A program made the position numbers and the translations under genes. A DNA stretch of 7,862 nt from Candidatus Izemoplasma sp. (GTDB lineage Bacteria > Bacillota_I > Bacilli_A > Izemoplasmatales > Izemoplasmataceae), in assembly GCA_007117565.1 (NCBI GenBank), contig SKGG01000013.1:1-7862 (forward strand). Reading direction: 5' to 3'. Under the pieces are notes generated by a model. The model saw nothing but the letters and a program-made list of their open reading frames with translations, was not told where the DNA came from and made no database searches. Shown piece after piece: positions 5,840-7,862 of this stretch (positions within the stretch are counted from its first letter, which is position 1; each line of letters opens with the position of its first letter).

Positions 5840-7798
5840 ATGTTTTGGCCATTTAAACGCCGCGTAAAAAAGCTCTCTTTACCCATTCAAAGAACGAAAG
5901 ATGAGACCCCTTTTACGCTGTATGAAATCTTAACAGAAGAACAAAAAAGACGTTATCAACGCGACCGCTTTGTGTCGCCTATTTTTGGTCATCATGTCAA
6001 AGATGACGTCGTGGTGCCTATTATGGTCCGTAGCCAAATGGACATGGATAAACTGGATCCTTTCCGCACCAAGCCACGTTTAACGCCTGAAGAGCGAAAA
6101 CGGAAATACGGCAGTGAGTATCCTGAATTTGACATTATTCGCGGGAAGAACTTACAGGAAGTGCTTTCCAGTCAACATGACTATCAACACCGTAAGAAAC
6201 CACAGCCTAAAGAAACCTCTCCAGCGACACAACAATCCTATGAAGCGCCACCTAAAGCACCGCAAAACTCAATCTATCAACAGACAGAACCTACTGAATA
6301 CGCTCATACACCCCAAGCACCCGTGCACGAAAACAACCTAAGTGAGACCCCTAAACAAGCACATAAAGCGACGCCTACCAGCCAACAAAAAAGCTATCAA
6401 TACCCACCCATCAGTCTTTTTAAAATTCCTAAAGAAGAGAAGATTGATGTGAGTGAGTCGTTAGAAAAACAAAAAGCCATCATCGATCAAACGTTTGAAG
6501 ACTTCGGGGTGGGGGCTCATGTCCATGCGACCACGCAAGGGCCGACCGTGACACGTTTTGAAGTGGTCTTAGAATCGGGTGTACGCATCAGTAAAGTGAC
6601 CCAACTGGCAGACAACTTAAAAATGAATCTATCCGCAGAGCAAATCCGCTTAGAAGCACCGATTCCAGGGAAATCCACCGTTGGCATCGAAGTGCCTAAC
6701 GAAAAACGACAAACGGTGCATTTTTACCATTTACTTGAGCATCCTAATTTTAAAAACGCCGATGAACCTTTGACAGTAGCGCTGGGTAAAGACATTGACG
6801 GCAACGTCATTGTCACCTCCATTAAAGCGATGCCTCATGGGCTGGTGGCGGGTCAAACAGGCAGTGGTAAAAGTGTTAACATCAACACCCTTCTTGTTTC
6901 CTTGTTGTTAAATTATAGTCCAGAAGAACTTAAGCTGATTTTAGTGGACCCCAAAATGGTCGAACTGACGTCTTATCAAGATTTACCCCATCTTTTAACC
7001 CCTGTCATCACCGATGCCAAAGCCGCGACAGCGGCGTTGAAATGGGCGGTTGATGAGATGGAGCGTCGCTTTAAAATGTTTGCGGATAATCACGTTAGAG
7101 ACATTGAAGGACTCAATCAACAACGGGGCGATGTGATGCCTTATGTCGTCATTATTGTCGATGAGTTAGCCGATCTCATGATGGTCGCCTCCCAAGCGGT
7201 GGAAGAATCCATCATGCGTTTAACACAAAAAGCACGCGCCGCAGGCATTCATTTAATTGTTGCGACACAGCGTCCTTCCACCGATGTCATCAAAGGGACC
7301 ATCAAATCAAACATCCCCACACGCATCGCCTTCAGTGTGGCTTCACACATTGATTCACAAACCATTTTAGATTCAGCGGGCGCTGAAAAACTGATTGGTA
7401 AAGGCGACATGTTGCTGTTAACCAACGGCAAAGGCAAGCGCCGTTTACAAGGGGCTTATGTCAGTGATGACGACATTTTATCGATTACTGATTTCATTCG
7501 TAAACAACGTGCCCCGGATTACTTATTTACGGCTGAAGAACTTTTAGAAAAAGCGGCAAACACGTTCGAAAACGATAGCTTACTCTTAGACGTGGCGCGC
7601 TTTGTGATTGAACAACAAGAATGCAGCATCAATAAAATCATTAAAATGTTCTCGATTGGTTTCAACCGTGGACAAAGCATTGTCAGTTCTTTAGAAGCCG
7701 CGGGCATCGTTGGCATCAACCAAGGGTCCAAAGCCCGTGAAGTGTTGGTCGATGAAGAAACAGCAACGGAGATTTTAGAGAGAATGAGTGGGTTATAA
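5840..7798 (+). CDS. sftA: FtsK/SpoIIIE-type DNA translocase without membrane domain (SftA-like)
   Basis: A 652-residue hexameric ATP-driven DNA pump expected to move chromosome arms away from the closing septum. The order is a basic soluble N-terminus (1-100), a glutamine/proline/threonine-rich linker (about 105-190), the alpha and beta motor domains (about 200-580) and a winged-helix gamma domain (about 585-648) that reads orienting DNA sequences. Walker A is GQTGSGKS (338-345), Walker B ends in DELADL (D441-E442), and the motor signature ATQRPST follows. No membrane segment occurs anywhere, unlike FtsK and SpoIIIE, which have four N-terminal helices. This matches the soluble SftA (YtpS) of Bacillus, though it is shorter than that protein. 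The start is fixed by TAAGGAGG at 5826-5833, six bases upstream of the ATG. The stop overlaps the next start by one base. It could be the only FtsK-type protein of the cell or one of two. Confidence 0.92.
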   Translation: MFWPFKRRVKKLSLPIQRTKDETPFTLYEILTEEQKRRYQRDRFVSPIFGHHVKDDVVVPIMVRSQMDMDKLDPFRTKPRLTPEERKRKYGSEYPEFDIIRGKNLQEVLSSQHDYQHRKKPQPKETSPATQQSYEAPPKAPQNSIYQQTEPTEYAHTPQAPVHENNLSETPKQAHKATPTSQQKSYQYPPISLFKIPKEEKIDVSESLEKQKAIIDQTFEDFGVGAHVHATTQGPTVTRFEVVLESGVRISKVTQLADNLKMNLSAEQIRLEAPIPGKSTVGIEVPNEKRQTVHFYHLLEHPNFKNADEPLTVALGKDIDGNVIVTSIKAMPHGLVAGQTGSGKSVNINTLLVSLLLNYSPEELKLILVDPKMVELTSYQDLPHLLTPVITDAKAATAALKWAVDEMERRFKMFADNHVRDIEGLNQQRGDVMPYVVIIVDELADLMMVASQAVEESIMRLTQKARAAGIHLIVATQRPSTDVIKGTIKSNIPTRIAFSVASHIDSQTILDSAGAEKLIGKGDMLLLTNGKGKRRLQGAYVSDDDILSITDFIRKQRAPDYLFTAEELLEKAANTFENDSLLLDVARFVIEQQECSINKIIKMFSIGFNRGQSIVSSLEAAGIVGINQGSKAREVLVDEETATEILERMSGL

Positions 7799-7862
7799 TG
7801 ACAGAACAACCTTCCGTCTCTAGGCGCCGTAAGCGCCTTTTAAGACGGGTTAAGCGACGGGC
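7798..7862 (+). CDS. Start of a very basic ORF, cut by the window end
   Basis: An ATG sharing one base with the sftA stop opens a frame that stays open to the window end (21 full codons). Residues 9-21 (RRRKRLLRRVKRR) include ten arginines or lysines. Such a head is common in the cytoplasmic part of a membrane protein before its first helix, or in a nucleic-acid-binding tail. There is no clear ribosome-binding site beyond GAGAG further upstream, so translation would rest on coupling to sftA. Function unknown. The stretch also encodes a strong hairpin (7814-7848), which leaves open that this is not a gene. Confidence 0.55.
   Translation, partial: MTEQPSVSRRRKRLLRRVKRR
7814..7848 (+). repeat. 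Two-part hairpin at the start of the last ORF
   Basis: CCGTCT (7814-7819) pairs with AGACGG (7843-7848), and inside it AGGCGC (7822-7827) pairs with GCGCCT (7833-7838) around a CGTAA loop, with a small internal loop (CT opposite TTTA). The inner stem followed by TTT resembles a terminator but has too few T. It lies 14 bases after the ATG of the final ORF. Confidence 0.5.

Noticed and set aside
6114..6341. 75-codon frame inside sftA
   Set aside because: It lies in the +1 frame of the Q/P-rich linker; low-complexity coding explains the lack of stops.
1..7862. Defence system, prophage, insertion sequence or CRISPR array
   Set aside because: No transposase, integrase, direct-repeat array or terminal inverted repeats were seen; gene content and spacing are those of stable housekeeping operons.

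Overview
The window looks like chromosomal housekeeping DNA from a low-to-mid GC Firmicutes or Mollicutes-like bacterium. The markers are the SRP gene trio ftsY-ylxM-ffh with a YlxM in the middle, strong AGGTGAT or AAGGAGG ribosome-binding sites, short intergenic gaps, and a thioredoxin of the CPDC type next to a DNA translocase without membrane segments, as in the ytpP-sftA region of Bacillus. Tryptophan is written as TGG in every gene checked, and one gene ends in TGA three bases before an in-frame, SD-equipped start. TGA therefore reads as a stop here, which argues against a Mycoplasma-type code and fits an Acholeplasma/Izemoplasma-like or Erysipelotrichia-like host. The exact taxon is inference.

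Layout. Bases 1-108 hold an upstream gene end (not identifiable) plus one or two rho-independent terminators. An extended -10 promoter then drives ftsY, ylxM and ffh as one tightly packed operon (157-2849): the SRP receptor, a small helix-turn-helix protein and the SRP54 GTPase. A strong symmetric terminator at 2856-2887 separates this operon from a convergent pair on the minus strand and probably serves both sides. That pair is a Cof-type HAD phosphatase (4616-3798) followed by a CDF-family membrane transporter (3794-2886), translationally coupled.

A 167-base divergent intergenic region (4617-4783) carries two back-to-back extended -10 promoters and an imperfect palindrome that could be an operator. 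To the right, an operon runs to the window edge: a membrane-anchored protein of unknown function, a YtpP-like thioredoxin, a cytosolic FtsK/SpoIIIE-type translocase resembling SftA, and the first 21 codons of a very basic ORF that is cut by the window end.

Functionally the left operon handles co-translational membrane targeting, and the right operon is most likely tied to chromosome clearance around division. I see no mobile element, CRISPR array, tRNA or rRNA. Nothing proves a new system. The points most worth a second look are the anchored unknown protein grouped with the translocase, the transporter with non-canonical metal ligands, and the hairpin inside the start of the last ORF.
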